A stretch of 64,000 bases of DNA. Origin: Sulfurovum sp. UBA5198. GTDB lineage: Bacteria > Campylobacterota > Campylobacteria > Campylobacterales > Sulfurovaceae. The position numbers and the translations under genes were made by a program. Positions 7,094 to 15,604 of this stretch are shown one piece after another. Location: NCBI GenBank assembly GCA_002412865.1, contig DHVW01000002.1, positions 28,659 to 92,658 on the forward strand, given 5' to 3'. Position 1 is the stretch's first letter, and the number at the start of each line of letters is the position of its first letter. Under the pieces are notes generated by a model. That model was not told where the DNA came from. It made no database searches and was given only the letters and a program-made list of their open reading frames with translations.

Positions 7094-8076
7094 TATTTTT
7101 GTAAGTGTATTATTTTAAATCTATCACCCATCATAGTTGGAGATAGAAGTGTTTTAATCTTGTCCGCTTCCCTGATATATGTAGCTTGTGTAGTTTGCTT
7201 TGCAAAGTCACCAAGCATATCTATAATTCCAAATCTAACTAATGCCCTAGCTTGTGTCTCGTAATGAAGTCTTGTGAAACCTGCTCCACTGAATGCAGAT
7301 GTCACATGAGTGAAGTTTACATCATAAGTTATATCAGAATTTTGATATGATTTGCTAAGTTTTAGCTTTTCATCAAACAGTGGAAAAACCTGATGTTCTT
7401 CATAAACCCTAATTGAGAAATCATTTCTAACATATTCCTCTCCATAATCAAACGATATAAAGTCACATTTTTTAATACGGTCAAATTCCTTTGCAAACTC
7501 TTCATATCCAATGGCTATTTCACCTTGATTTAAATGGTGTAATTTTGCCCACTCAAGTGTGTTTTGTGGTGCATCTAACCATGAGATTTGATGTTCATTC
7601 ACTGTTGCGATTTTACCATCTTTTAAAAGTTCACAAGGAAATGCATCAAATATCTCATTGGATACTACAAAAGCATAGTCGCAAATAAGTTCTTCAATCG
7701 AGGAGAAATATAATACTTCTACTTCGCCACCAAAACGACTATTTATATATTCTGCTTGAGCCTTTTTGATATGTTCATGTTTTTCAACTATTGCAAACTT
7801 CATTGTCTTTAATACATCGGGAGCTATACTATATATCCACTGTATCATATCGCAGATAAGATATCCTTGATGTGCACCTATCTCAACTAAATAACCACTT
7901 TTTTTGCTATCATCTTCACCTATAAGCGAAAGTAGATAATTAGCAATACTTGCCCCAAAAAAAGCACTTGCACTTACTGCTGTATAAAAATCACCGCCCT
8001 TGCCTATCGCTTTAAAGTTTGCATAATATCCATTAGCTCCATATAGCCAATCATTCATATAATAGCTAAAATTCAT
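7093..8076 (-). CDS. class I SAM-dependent methyltransferase, MidA/NDUFAF7 (COG1565) family
   Basis: The 327-residue product has the glycine-rich SAM site VEIGAHQG (64-71) and an N-terminal GGDFYTAVSASAFFGASIA segment typical of the COG1565 family. The mitochondrial homologue NDUFAF7 methylates an arginine of a complex I subunit; the bacterial substrate has not, to my knowledge, been shown. The ATG overlaps the end of argD by four bases, so the two are co-transcribed. A role in complex I assembly here would be a transfer from the eukaryotic homologue only. Confidence 0.87.
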   Translation of the reverse strand: MNFSYYMNDWLYGANGYYANFKAIGKGGDFYTAVSASAFFGASIANYLLSLIGEDDSKKSGYLVEIGAHQGYLICDMIQWIYSIAPDVLKTMKFAIVEKHEHIKKAQAEYINSRFGGEVEVLYFSSIEELICDYAFVVSNEIFDAFPCELLKDGKIATVNEHQISWLDAPQNTLEWAKLHHLNQGEIAIGYEEFAKEFDRIKKCDFISFDYGEEYVRNDFSIRVYEEHQVFPLFDEKLKLSKSYQNSDITYDVNFTHVTSAFSGAGFTRLHYETQARALVRFGIIDMLGDFAKQTTQATYIREADKIKTLLSPTMMGDRFKIIHLQK

Positions 8077-9257
8077 ATATTTTTAAGTGTCTCTTCTAAT
8101 CTAATGAAGCCACTATCTATCTCTGCTTTACTTATTGTTAAGCTTGGTAAAAATCGCACTGTATTTCGTCCAGCTTTTAACAAAATTAGACCATTTTTCA
8201 TTGATGATTTGATTATTGAAGCTTGAATTTCACTATTCATAGCCTTTAGCCCTCTCATCAATCCTATCCCGGTCTGTTTTATAAATAATTGCGGATATTG
8301 TTCAAGAACTTCATTTAACTTAGATCCAAAATACTCTATCGTATTTTGAAGCTTTTTTGAATTGTACAGCTCCTCTAATATCTCTAGTGTTGCTAATCCA
8401 GCAGCCGTACTTAGATAATTACCACCAAAGGTGCTACCATGATCACCAGCTACCAAAATATCTTTGTGTGGAGTGAGTACAGCACCTATCGGTACACCAC
8501 CACCAAGCCCTTTGGCTAGAGTGATAATATCTGGTGTGATACCATAATAATTTGAAGCTGTAAATTCCCCAGTACGATAAACCCCACTTTGTACCTCATC
8601 CACTATCAAAAGAAGACCTAAATCTTTTAACATAAGAGCTAATTCTTGAACTTCATCTTTATCGAATGCCTCTACGCCACCCTCTCCTTGTACAAGTTCC
8701 ATCATAACAGCTACCGTTTCATTATCTATCGCATCTTTGACATCTGCAATGGTTCCAACATAGCTGAAACCATCAATATATGGAGCAAATGAGCTTGGAT
8801 GGAAACTATCTTGACCTGTAGCTCTTACTGTGGATAATGTTCTTCCGTGAAAAGAGTGTTCTAGTGTGATAATTTTATATTTTTTATTATCAAACTTTGT
8901 ATCTCCATATTTTCTGGCTAGCTTTATTGCACCTTCGTTCGCCTCTGCTCCAGAATTAGCAAAGAATGTACCTACATTTTTGCCATATAACTCTGATATT
9001 TTTTGTGCAAGTTTTGCTTGTGGTTCTATCACTTGAAGGTTTGAAATATGAATTATTTTACTAGCCTGTTCGCAAATTACTTTTGTTAATTTTTCATTAC
9101 CATGACCTACACTATTTACACCTATTCCACTAGCAAAATCTATATAATCATCACCGTTTTCATCATAGAGTGTTGAGCCAACACCATGCGTAAAATTTGT
9201 ATAGTTGCGTGTATATGTTTGTAGTACAAATTCTTTATCCATCTCTTCTAAATTCAT
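8073..9257 (-). CDS. argD: acetylornithine aminotransferase ArgD
   Basis: A 394-residue class III PLP aminotransferase making N-acetylornithine in arginine synthesis; such enzymes often also serve lysine synthesis. NSGAEANE (101-108), the D220 of VDEVQSG and the PLP lysine K249 in LAKGLGGGVPIGA identify the family, and the length is standard. It has its own extended -10 promoter overlapping the end of the upstream oxidoreductase gene, and is followed by the MidA-like gene with a four-base overlap. argB and an ArgA-like acetyltransferase occur elsewhere in this window. Confidence 0.93.
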   Translation of the reverse strand: MNLEEMDKEFVLQTYTRNYTNFTHGVGSTLYDENGDDYIDFASGIGVNSVGHGNEKLTKVICEQASKIIHISNLQVIEPQAKLAQKISELYGKNVGTFFANSGAEANEGAIKLARKYGDTKFDNKKYKIITLEHSFHGRTLSTVRATGQDSFHPSSFAPYIDGFSYVGTIADVKDAIDNETVAVMMELVQGEGGVEAFDKDEVQELALMLKDLGLLLIVDEVQSGVYRTGEFTASNYYGITPDIITLAKGLGGGVPIGAVLTPHKDILVAGDHGSTFGGNYLSTAAGLATLEILEELYNSKKLQNTIEYFGSKLNEVLEQYPQLFIKQTGIGLMRGLKAMNSEIQASIIKSSMKNGLILLKAGRNTVRFLPSLTISKAEIDSGFIRLEETLKNI

Positions 9258-9287
9258 TATTTTCTCTCTAGGTAAATTATTTATAAT

Positions 9288-9296
9288 ATTATATCA
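9288..9296 (-). promoter_or_regulatory. extended -10 promoter of argD
   Basis: Reads TGATATAAT on the minus strand, 30 bases upstream of the argD start, and overlaps the stop region of the oxidoreductase gene (which ends at 9289). Leader is about 25 nt with an AGAG ribosome site. Confidence 0.6.
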
Positions 9297-11058
9297 CCAC
9301 TTTGGATAGTGTTACCTTGACTTCTCCATAGCAAGCACCATTTTCGTCATTGCTTATTATAGAAGGTGTAAGTTGATTTATTTCTATGCAATTAGAGCCA
9401 GCTACAACAGAGTCTATTCTAACATAATCACTATTTTTTGCCACTAAGTTTACACTTCCATATTCCGAGCTAACATTTACTACTTCACCATCAATATAAC
9501 CATGTTCTGGACTTATAAGTATTGTATTTGAACTTCTAAATTGTGTATTTATAGCATGAGCCATTTTTTGAGTTATCAGCCACAGGTCACCTTCTTCTTT
9601 GAGATTTTTATATCCTTTTGGTCTTTTTATCTTTTTTGTATCTATAAAATCATCATCGTAGTCATCCAAAAATTGAAATCCACCATCAAATCCATCACTA
9701 TATGGTATCTTTTGATAACTTTTCATAAACATAGTATCACCATCTTTAATACATTGCTTGACCCAAAAATCTATATAAAAACTTTCCTCTTCTAGCTTTT
9801 CGTAACCCAATATGCTAATAATCTTTTGTGAAAATTCATATTCGCTAATACCGTAATTACACTCTTTGATTTTATTCATTTTATGTGCATATTGATTTCC
9901 ATAATTAATTCTAAAATCATCTTTTTCATAAAAACTAAGAGCAGGAATAATTACATTTGCAAACCCTGATGTATCATTGTGATATAGTCCAAAATATATC
10001 ACATCTTTGACTTTTTTTAGTCTTTGTTTAACTTGATTTGAATTAGGCATTGAACTCATTGGATTTCCACCTTGGATTAGAACTGTATCAAAAACATCAA
10101 AAGGTGTATCAACCTTGGATACTTTTTGACATTTGGTCTTAAATGGATTATCATACCCAAGCTTTGAATCGCCAAGATAGCTTACGCCACATCCCTCTTT
10201 GCCAAATAATCCAAGAAGTGCAACGAATGAATCTATTGCTCTAAGCACTTGAGAACCTATGGAGTATTTTTGCACACCAGTACCTACTAAAAATACTACT
10301 TTTTTGCCCTCAATCATGCAAAGCATATCACCAATAGCATCAAGGCTGGTATCGACAAGCGTTAAGAGTGACTTAATGCGAAAACCTCGTATAAAATCAT
10401 AATACTCATCATATTCAGGTGCATTAACTTTTAACCAATCAATATCTATAAGATCCTCCATTATGGCAAATCTAGCTAAAAGTAATGCCAAATAAATATC
10501 ACTTCGTGGTGCAAGCTGTATATGTAAATCTGCCATTTTTGCTATTTTGGTTTTTACAGGATCAATCACAATAATAGTTTTATCTTTAATAAATGGCATT
10601 ATGTGAGCATTCGTAGTAGTAATATTCCTGCCCCATACTACAACTACTTCACTTTTTTCTATCTGCTCTAATGGTAGAGTTATATTTGAGCCTCTGCCCT
10701 CTACTATTCCATAATCTCCAGCCCCATCACAAAGACTACCTTTGGTTAGACTGCCATTTACTTTTTCCATAAGTAGATTTGTGATATTTTGCATTACACT
10801 TACATTACCACTTCCACGCCATAGTAGACTATTTTTTGAGAGTTTTATCGCAACATATTGAAGTGCCTCATCCAAGCTCACTTCTTTGCCATTTATCATT
10901 GGAACTTCTATTCTCTGTGCTTTATCAAATTCATGATTAAGCACAGAGCAAAGAGTCCCATTTGTCTGTTTGTCTATTTTGCTTCCAAATATTTTATTGT
11001 CTTTGAATTCTATTGCACAACCATCATAACAGTCAAGCCCACAAGCAGTTTTTATCAT
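9289..11058 (-). CDS. molybdopterin-dependent oxidoreductase, DMSO-reductase superfamily
   Basis: A 589-residue protein with an N-terminal [4Fe-4S] site (C6, C10, C14 and C37), then the bis-MGD-binding core with ALxYVAIKL, the SLCDGAG region, GGNPMSSMPN and a C-terminal molybdopterin dinucleotide-binding domain (ISPEHGYIDGEVVNVSSEYGSV). It lacks a Tat signal, so it should be cytoplasmic. It is shorter than formate dehydrogenase or nitrate reductase subunits, and no iron-sulfur or membrane partner is adjacent. The substrate cannot be told from sequence; formate-dehydrogenase-like is only a resemblance. It has its own divergent promoter. Confidence 0.87.
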   Translation of the reverse strand: MIKTACGLDCYDGCAIEFKDNKIFGSKIDKQTNGTLCSVLNHEFDKAQRIEVPMINGKEVSLDEALQYVAIKLSKNSLLWRGSGNVSVMQNITNLLMEKVNGSLTKGSLCDGAGDYGIVEGRGSNITLPLEQIEKSEVVVVWGRNITTTNAHIMPFIKDKTIIVIDPVKTKIAKMADLHIQLAPRSDIYLALLLARFAIMEDLIDIDWLKVNAPEYDEYYDFIRGFRIKSLLTLVDTSLDAIGDMLCMIEGKKVVFLVGTGVQKYSIGSQVLRAIDSFVALLGLFGKEGCGVSYLGDSKLGYDNPFKTKCQKVSKVDTPFDVFDTVLIQGGNPMSSMPNSNQVKQRLKKVKDVIYFGLYHNDTSGFANVIIPALSFYEKDDFRINYGNQYAHKMNKIKECNYGISEYEFSQKIISILGYEKLEEESFYIDFWVKQCIKDGDTMFMKSYQKIPYSDGFDGGFQFLDDYDDDFIDTKKIKRPKGYKNLKEEGDLWLITQKMAHAINTQFRSSNTILISPEHGYIDGEVVNVSSEYGSVNLVAKNSDYVRIDSVVAGSNCIEINQLTPSIISNDENGACYGEVKVTLSKVVI

Positions 11059-11082
11059 TATTTATCCGTATTTTTTTGTTTG

Positions 11083-11091
11083 ATTGTACCA
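11083..11091 (-). promoter_or_regulatory. extended -10 promoter of the molybdopterin oxidoreductase gene
   Basis: TGGTACAAT on the minus strand, about 25 bases before the start codon at 11058. It lies back to back with the promoter of the UPF0323 lipoprotein. Confidence 0.5.
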
Positions 11092-11112
11092 CAACTCATT
11101 ATATATTTAGTG

Positions 11113-11118
11113 TATAAT
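11113..11118 (+). promoter_or_regulatory. -10 box of the UPF0323 lipoprotein operon
   Basis: TATAAT preceded by TAGTG, 34 bases upstream of the ATG at 11153. GAGGT provides the ribosome binding site. Confidence 0.5.
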
Positions 11119-11152
11119 TATGCGAAACATTTGCATAAACGAGGTAAAAACA

Positions 11153-11776
11153 ATGAAACATATAAAGAAATATTCTAGTGCTATTGCACTTAGTGGACTT
11201 GGAGCAATATTGGCTTCAGGACTTAGTGGTTGCGATGGTGGACAAAATGCAACAGAGCAGTCACAAGGTATTACGCAAGAGCAGAAAAAGAATGCCTTTG
11301 TAGTAATCGAAGAAGTTGCAAAGGGAGAATATAAAATAAAAGAGGAATTTCCATCAGACGAGATGAGAATTGTTCTAAAACAATTTGATGGAACTGAACG
11401 AGTTTTAAGCAAAGAAGAGATGGATAAGCTTATTAAAGAAGAAGAGATAAAGATTGATAACAATACATCAAATCTAACAAAACCAAAAAGTGAAGAGGTG
11501 TCTTCTGGACATAGTGGAATGGGACTTGGCGAAACCATACTTGCAAGTGCAGCTGGAGCTATGCTTGGAGCTTACATAGGAAATAAACTATTTGGAAACC
11601 AAAACTATAATCAAAACCGTCAAACTAACTATAAGTCGCCATCTACATACTCAAAAAGTGCGAATAGCTTTGGTAAAAATAGTGCTTCATCTGCCTCATC
11701 TTCTAGCAAAAAAAGTGGATTTTTTGGGAATAGTGGCTCTTCATCCAGAAGTAGTAGTAGCTCGTTTGGTGGTTGA
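11153..11776 (+). CDS. UPF0323-family lipoprotein
   Basis: From the ATG at 11153 (GAGGTAAAAACA upstream) the product has 207 residues. The signal peptide ends in LSGC, with C27 as the lipidated residue. The middle is a charged domain (VVIEEVAKGEYKIKEEFPSDE), followed by a glycine-rich membrane-like stretch (ILASAAGAMLGAYIG) and a very serine-rich tail. This layout matches the UPF0323 lipoproteins of Helicobacter and relatives (HP0232-like); function unknown. It overlaps or abuts the glutathionylspermidine-synthase-like gene, a pairing also seen in Helicobacter (from memory). Confidence 0.85.
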   Translation: MKHIKKYSSAIALSGLGAILASGLSGCDGGQNATEQSQGITQEQKKNAFVVIEEVAKGEYKIKEEFPSDEMRIVLKQFDGTERVLSKEEMDKLIKEEEIKIDNNTSNLTKPKSEEVSSGHSGMGLGETILASAAGAMLGAYIGNKLFGNQNYNQNRQTNYKSPSTYSKSANSFGKNSASSASSSSKKSGFFGNSGSSSRSSSSSFGG

Positions 11777-11778
11777 TT

Positions 11779-12957
11779 GTGATAAAACTTGCCAAAACAA
11801 AACCATTAGAAAATAAATATCTTGAGTCCCTAGGATTTGCTTGGCACACAGACAGTGATAACTCTAGCTATATTGCAGATGAGTTAGTGATAGTTAGCGA
11901 ACAAGAAGCTTTAGCATATGAGAGTGCAGCTAATGAGCTTTATGATATGTTTGTAAATGTAGCAGAACATGTAATCGAACATAATCTTTTTCATGATATC
12001 GGAATACCATTTAATCTTATTGATATGATAAAAGCTTCATGGGAAAATGATATTCATTGGCATCTGTATGGCAGATTTGATTTTGCTGGTGGGATTGATG
12101 GATTACCTATTAAGTTACTTGAATTCAATGCTGATACACCTACTTCACTTTTTGAGAGCAGTATTGTCCAGTGGGCAATACTTAAGGCCAACAATCTTGA
12201 AGAGAGTAGCCAATTTAATGGCATATATGAAGCTTTGAGCGATAATTTTAAAAGGCTTGTTACACTTGAAGAGAGCGTTGAGGATTTTGAGGAAAAATAT
12301 GAAGGTTGGAAATTTTTATTTAGTTCAATTAGAGGCAATGTGGAAGAGGAAAATACTGTAAGATTACTCCAGCATATGGCTAGTTCTGTTGGATTTATAA
12401 CTGAATTTGCTTTTGTAGATGAGATTGAATTTAGCGATGATGGCATTTTCTTTGAGGGCGAGCAATATGAACTATGGTTTAAGCTAATTCCATGGGAGAG
12501 TATAGCTCTCGATGAGTCTGATTTGGCAATGTTGCTAGGCAATATTATCAAAAATCAACAAGCTGTTATATTTAATCCAGCATATACTCTACTATTTCAA
12601 AGCAAAGGTATTATGAAGATTTTGTGGGAATTGTATCCAAAACATCCACTTTTGCTTGAAACAAGTTTTGAACCATTAGAGGTCAAAAAACAGGTAAAAA
12701 AACCTATTTTTGGTAGAGAAGGTGGAAATGTAGAGATAATCGACGAGAATGGCATGAGCATCTCAAAAAATAGTGGTGAGTATGAAAATTTCAAAATGAT
12801 ATATCAAGAATTTGCTACAATGTCAAAAGATAACAATGGAAATTCATATCAAGCTGGAGTTTTTTACGCTTATGAAGCTTGTGGATTAGGATTTAGACGA
12901 GGCGGAGAGATTATCGATAATAGCTCAAAATTTGTAGGACATATTGTAGAGAATTAA
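11779..12957 (+). CDS. glutathionylspermidine synthase-like ATP-grasp protein (YgiC/YjfC family)
   Basis: About 392 residues. The segment LEFNADTPTSL (about 115-124) and the C-terminal VEIIDENG, YQAGVFYAYEACGLGFRRGG region identify the GSP-synthase C-terminal domain family. Family members in E. coli (YgiC, YjfC) have an ATP-grasp fold but no proven glutathionylspermidine activity, so an amine-peptide ligase role is only a guess. I use GTG at 11779; a TTG at 11773 overlapping the preceding stop is equally possible and would add two residues. The end shares a TTAA with the end of apaH, each strand using TAA from it. Confidence 0.85.
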   Translation: MIKLAKTKPLENKYLESLGFAWHTDSDNSSYIADELVIVSEQEALAYESAANELYDMFVNVAEHVIEHNLFHDIGIPFNLIDMIKASWENDIHWHLYGRFDFAGGIDGLPIKLLEFNADTPTSLFESSIVQWAILKANNLEESSQFNGIYEALSDNFKRLVTLEESVEDFEEKYEGWKFLFSSIRGNVEEENTVRLLQHMASSVGFITEFAFVDEIEFSDDGIFFEGEQYELWFKLIPWESIALDESDLAMLLGNIIKNQQAVIFNPAYTLLFQSKGIMKILWELYPKHPLLLETSFEPLEVKKQVKKPIFGREGGNVEIIDENGMSISKNSGEYENFKMIYQEFATMSKDNNGNSYQAGVFYAYEACGLGFRRGGEIIDNSSKFVGHIVEN

Positions 12958-13745
12958 CGCTTACATGATACATATTTAACCTCTTGTGTCTCTAGGCAAA
13001 AAGCGGTTAGTTCGCCTCCCCACACGCAGCCTGTGTCAAGTGCAATAACATTTTCATCCTTATAAAATCCCAAAGTTGACCAATGACCAAATATTATTTT
13101 ATACGGGATAGGTTTTCTATTCTCTATTTTAAACCAAGGTTTTAGTTTTTCTGATTTTGACACACCATCTTTTTCTTCAAGCTCTAGCGTTCCATCATCA
13201 AAACAATATCTCATTCTAGTAAATGAAGCAAGAGCATAAAGTTCATCATAATCCCCATTATATGATAGAGATAATGATTTGCTTTTTGTTGCTACTTCGA
13301 GCCAAGGTATTATTTCATCTCCACTCAATCTTTTTTCTAATATTTTGCTCCATTGTATTGCTTTATCAATATCAAAATTAGGTGAAATACCTGCGTGTGA
13401 CATACAGTACCCAAGCTCTTCATTTATATATAAAAATGGTTGTGATTTGAGCCACCAAACCAACTCTTTTGCATTTGGTGATTTTAAAATAGGATCAATT
13501 GTTAGGTTACTTTTTTTAATATCATAGTATGCAGATATGAGAGATATGTCGTGATTGCCCAAAACTACTCTAAAATTATCTTTATTGGAATAGACATACT
13601 CTAAAGTCTTTAGTGAGTCCTCTCCTCTGTTGACTAGATCTCCAACTATCCAAATAGTATCTTTACTTTTATCAAATTTTATTTTTACAAGTAGCCTCAT
13701 AAAGGAGCTAAAACAACCCTGCAAGTCTCCTATTGCCCATGTCAT
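12954..13745 (-). CDS. apaH: bis(5'-nucleosyl)-tetraphosphatase, symmetrical (ApaH)
   Basis: A 263-residue metallophosphatase that cleaves Ap4A into two ADP. The PPP-family metal motifs are clear: GDLQGC (6-11), GDLVNRG (35-41) and GNHD (63-66), with a later CMSHAGI. Length is close to the E. coli enzyme. The start overlaps the end of the upstream glycosylase gene by four bases, suggesting coupled translation. The 3' end overlaps the convergent ATP-grasp gene by four bases. Confidence 0.93.
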   Translation of the reverse strand: MTWAIGDLQGCFSSFMRLLVKIKFDKSKDTIWIVGDLVNRGEDSLKTLEYVYSNKDNFRVVLGNHDISLISAYYDIKKSNLTIDPILKSPNAKELVWWLKSQPFLYINEELGYCMSHAGISPNFDIDKAIQWSKILEKRLSGDEIIPWLEVATKSKSLSLSYNGDYDELYALASFTRMRYCFDDGTLELEEKDGVSKSEKLKPWFKIENRKPIPYKIIFGHWSTLGFYKDENVIALDTGCVWGGELTAFCLETQEVKYVSCKR

Positions 13746-14215
13746 ATAAGTAACTCTTTATATTTCTCAATTTTATTAGCCAATGTCATTTTTGCGTAAG
13801 CAGGTGAAGGTGATGGTATATAAACTTTGGATATGTCTAAATGTGAAAAATGCATATCGAATAAGAGTTCAGATTTCCTGCCTGTAAATGCTACGGTTTT
13901 TATAGTTGGGTAGCTTGACAATAAAAGCTCAATATCATTTACCTCTTCATCTTCAATAGAACTATCAAGTGAGTTTTCACTGTTGCAACTACTTATCATA
14001 TCCCATAGCCCGATTTTACTCTCTTTTAGCAGCCATATCATTTGGTCTTTATTGTTGATTGGATAATTTGTAACGGAAGACATTATTTTCCAAAATTGAT
14101 TTCGTGGATTTGAATAGTAAAAATTATTTTTTATAGATATTTTGCTAGGAAATGAACCCAAAATCAATATCTCAGTATTTTTGAATACAATCGGAGCAAA
14201 CGGATGGCTAACCAT
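13742..14215 (-). CDS. DNA-deoxyinosine/uracil glycosylase (MUG/HDG superfamily)
   Basis: A 157-residue member of the uracil-DNA glycosylase superfamily. GSFPS (20-24) is motif 1, NPRNQFW (36-42) continues the active site, and PSPSPA near the C terminus is the DNA-intercalating motif 2. This arrangement matches the family named DNA-deoxyinosine glycosylase, which removes deaminated purines from DNA. It begins 3 bases after the DUF4149 gene and overlaps apaH by four bases, so it sits inside a small operon combining DNA repair and nucleotide clean-up. Confidence 0.86.
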   Translation of the reverse strand: MVSHPFAPIVFKNTEILILGSFPSKISIKNNFYYSNPRNQFWKIMSSVTNYPINNKDQMIWLLKESKIGLWDMISSCNSENSLDSSIEDEEVNDIELLLSSYPTIKTVAFTGRKSELLFDMHFSHLDISKVYIPSPSPAYAKMTLANKIEKYKELLI

Positions 14216-14218
14216 GGT

Positions 14219-14698
14219 TTATTTCATGGCTTTTTGTAAATTTTTTACTATTAGAAAAATGGTTGCAAAGATAAATATTTTAAAATCAAGTGATGAACCT
14301 TTGTGCATATCGTCAAATGCTTGAGTTTGTGTCGCTTGTTCTCCTAGCTGTTGCATAGAAATAATATCAGGTAGGTAGTAAAATGAAAACATAATACCAG
14401 TAGTTACAACCAAAAATAGAGCCATAAATGTCCACATATCTCGTTCCCCCATTTTATACTTATAGCTCTCATAAAGAAAAGCAACAGCAACGCTAAATGT
14501 GACTACATACGAGAGTCTAAGAAAGTTTTGAGTCATTATTTGACCCTCTTCGTACCGACTAAGTACTTTTGAGCCCAGTATATTCTCTGTGCCAAATGTA
14601 ACAGGAGCGACTACAATACCAGCGTAGAGTGAAGCTCCAGCAACAAGAGCTAAAAATATAATATAAAACATTGTTATATATCTAAAAGTTGTTGACAT
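14219..14698 (-). CDS. DUF4149 membrane protein
   Basis: Starting at the ATG at 14698 (AGAAGGATTTTT upstream) the product has 159 residues and four hydrophobic helices, the first beginning at FRYITMFYIIF. The pattern ALVAGASLYAGIVVAPVTFG and the helical pair before YYLPDIISM fit the DUF4149 family, whose function is unknown. An ATG at 14740 would add 14 residues without a better ribosome site. It is followed immediately by the glycosylase gene. Confidence 0.82.
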   Translation of the reverse strand: MSTTFRYITMFYIIFLALVAGASLYAGIVVAPVTFGTENILGSKVLSRYEEGQIMTQNFLRLSYVVTFSVAVAFLYESYKYKMGERDMWTFMALFLVVTTGIMFSFYYLPDIISMQQLGEQATQTQAFDDMHKGSSLDFKIFIFATIFLIVKNLQKAMK

Positions 14699-14724
14699 AA
14701 AAATCCTTCTATTTGTATTTACTT

Positions 14725-14741
14725 TATGGACAAAGTCCATA
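14725..14741. other. 7-bp inverted repeat with AAA loop
   Basis: TATGGAC, AAA, GTCCATA forms a perfect hairpin upstream of the DUF4149 gene and downstream of prmC. No T run follows on either strand, so it is not a standard terminator; it could be an operator or chance. Confidence 0.3.
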
Positions 14742-14767
14742 TTTGCTATGTGTCATCAGCGTACGAC

Positions 14768-15604
14768 TCATGGCACCTTAGATGCATCAAAACTAGCTGT
14801 AAACCCACGATTTAATCCAGCTAAGTCATCATAAAAGTGATGATATTGTACTCCAATGTTGGTTAAATAAAGCTCAAGCGACTCTTTTTGATCATAGCCC
14901 ATTTCACAAGCTAGAAACTTGATATTTTTAACTTTTGCCAATGTGATAATATCTTTTAGCAATTCATCGCCTACAAGTCCACCAAAAAGTGCGTTGTGAG
15001 GTTCATGGTCTTGTACATTTGATTCTAGTACAATATCATTGGCTATATACGGTGGATTGCTTACTATTAGCTCAAAATCATCATCTATTCCATCAAGTAG
15101 ATTAGTTTTTATTAGTTTAATATTATCCTCAAGCTCAAATGATTTAATATTCCTAGCTGCAATTTCAAGAGCGTCATCAGAAATATCTGTTGCTGTTATT
15201 TTTAGATTAGGAAATTTTCGTGCTAAAACAATTGAAATAGCACCACTACCTATTCCTATTTCGGCTATTTTAGTGATACAATTTTCACTAATAATCTTAG
15301 AAACTTCATCGATTAATAGTTCTGTTTCTGGTCTTGGAATTAAAACACCATGTTTTACAAATAGTTCTATATCATAAAAACTAACACTATTTGTAATATA
15401 TTCATATGGTTCATTTGATGCTCTTCTTAGTACAATTTGCTCGAACACTTCTTTTGATCTAAGTTCTTTATGTTCATTTGTTGCGAGATAAATTCGCTCA
15501 ACACCTAGATGATAGGCCATAAGAAGTTCTGCTTCAAAAAGTGGCCTCTCACAACTTTCTATTAGCCGAGCTCTAGCCCAAGCCAAAGCTTCTTTTATAG
15601 TCAC
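14768..15604 (-). CDS. prmC: release factor glutamine methyltransferase PrmC
   Basis: A 278-residue SAM-dependent enzyme that methylates the glutamine of the GGQ motif in peptide-chain release factors. RPETE (91-95), the SAM-binding GIGSGA (117-122) and the catalytic NPPY (183-186) are all present. It overlaps the upstream M48 protease gene by four bases, so the two form an operon. Confidence 0.95.
   Translation of the reverse strand: MTIKEALAWARARLIESCERPLFEAELLMAYHLGVERIYLATNEHKELRSKEVFEQIVLRRASNEPYEYITNSVSFYDIELFVKHGVLIPRPETELLIDEVSKIISENCITKIAEIGIGSGAISIVLARKFPNLKITATDISDDALEIAARNIKSFELEDNIKLIKTNLLDGIDDDFELIVSNPPYIANDIVLESNVQDHEPHNALFGGLVGDELLKDIITLAKVKNIKFLACEMGYDQKESLELYLTNIGVQYHHFYDDLAGLNRGFTASFDASKVP

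Noticed and set aside
12054..12551. 165-codon antisense frame inside the ATP-grasp gene
   Set aside because: Serine- and leucine-rich shadow of an AT-rich coding region with no start signal or homology.
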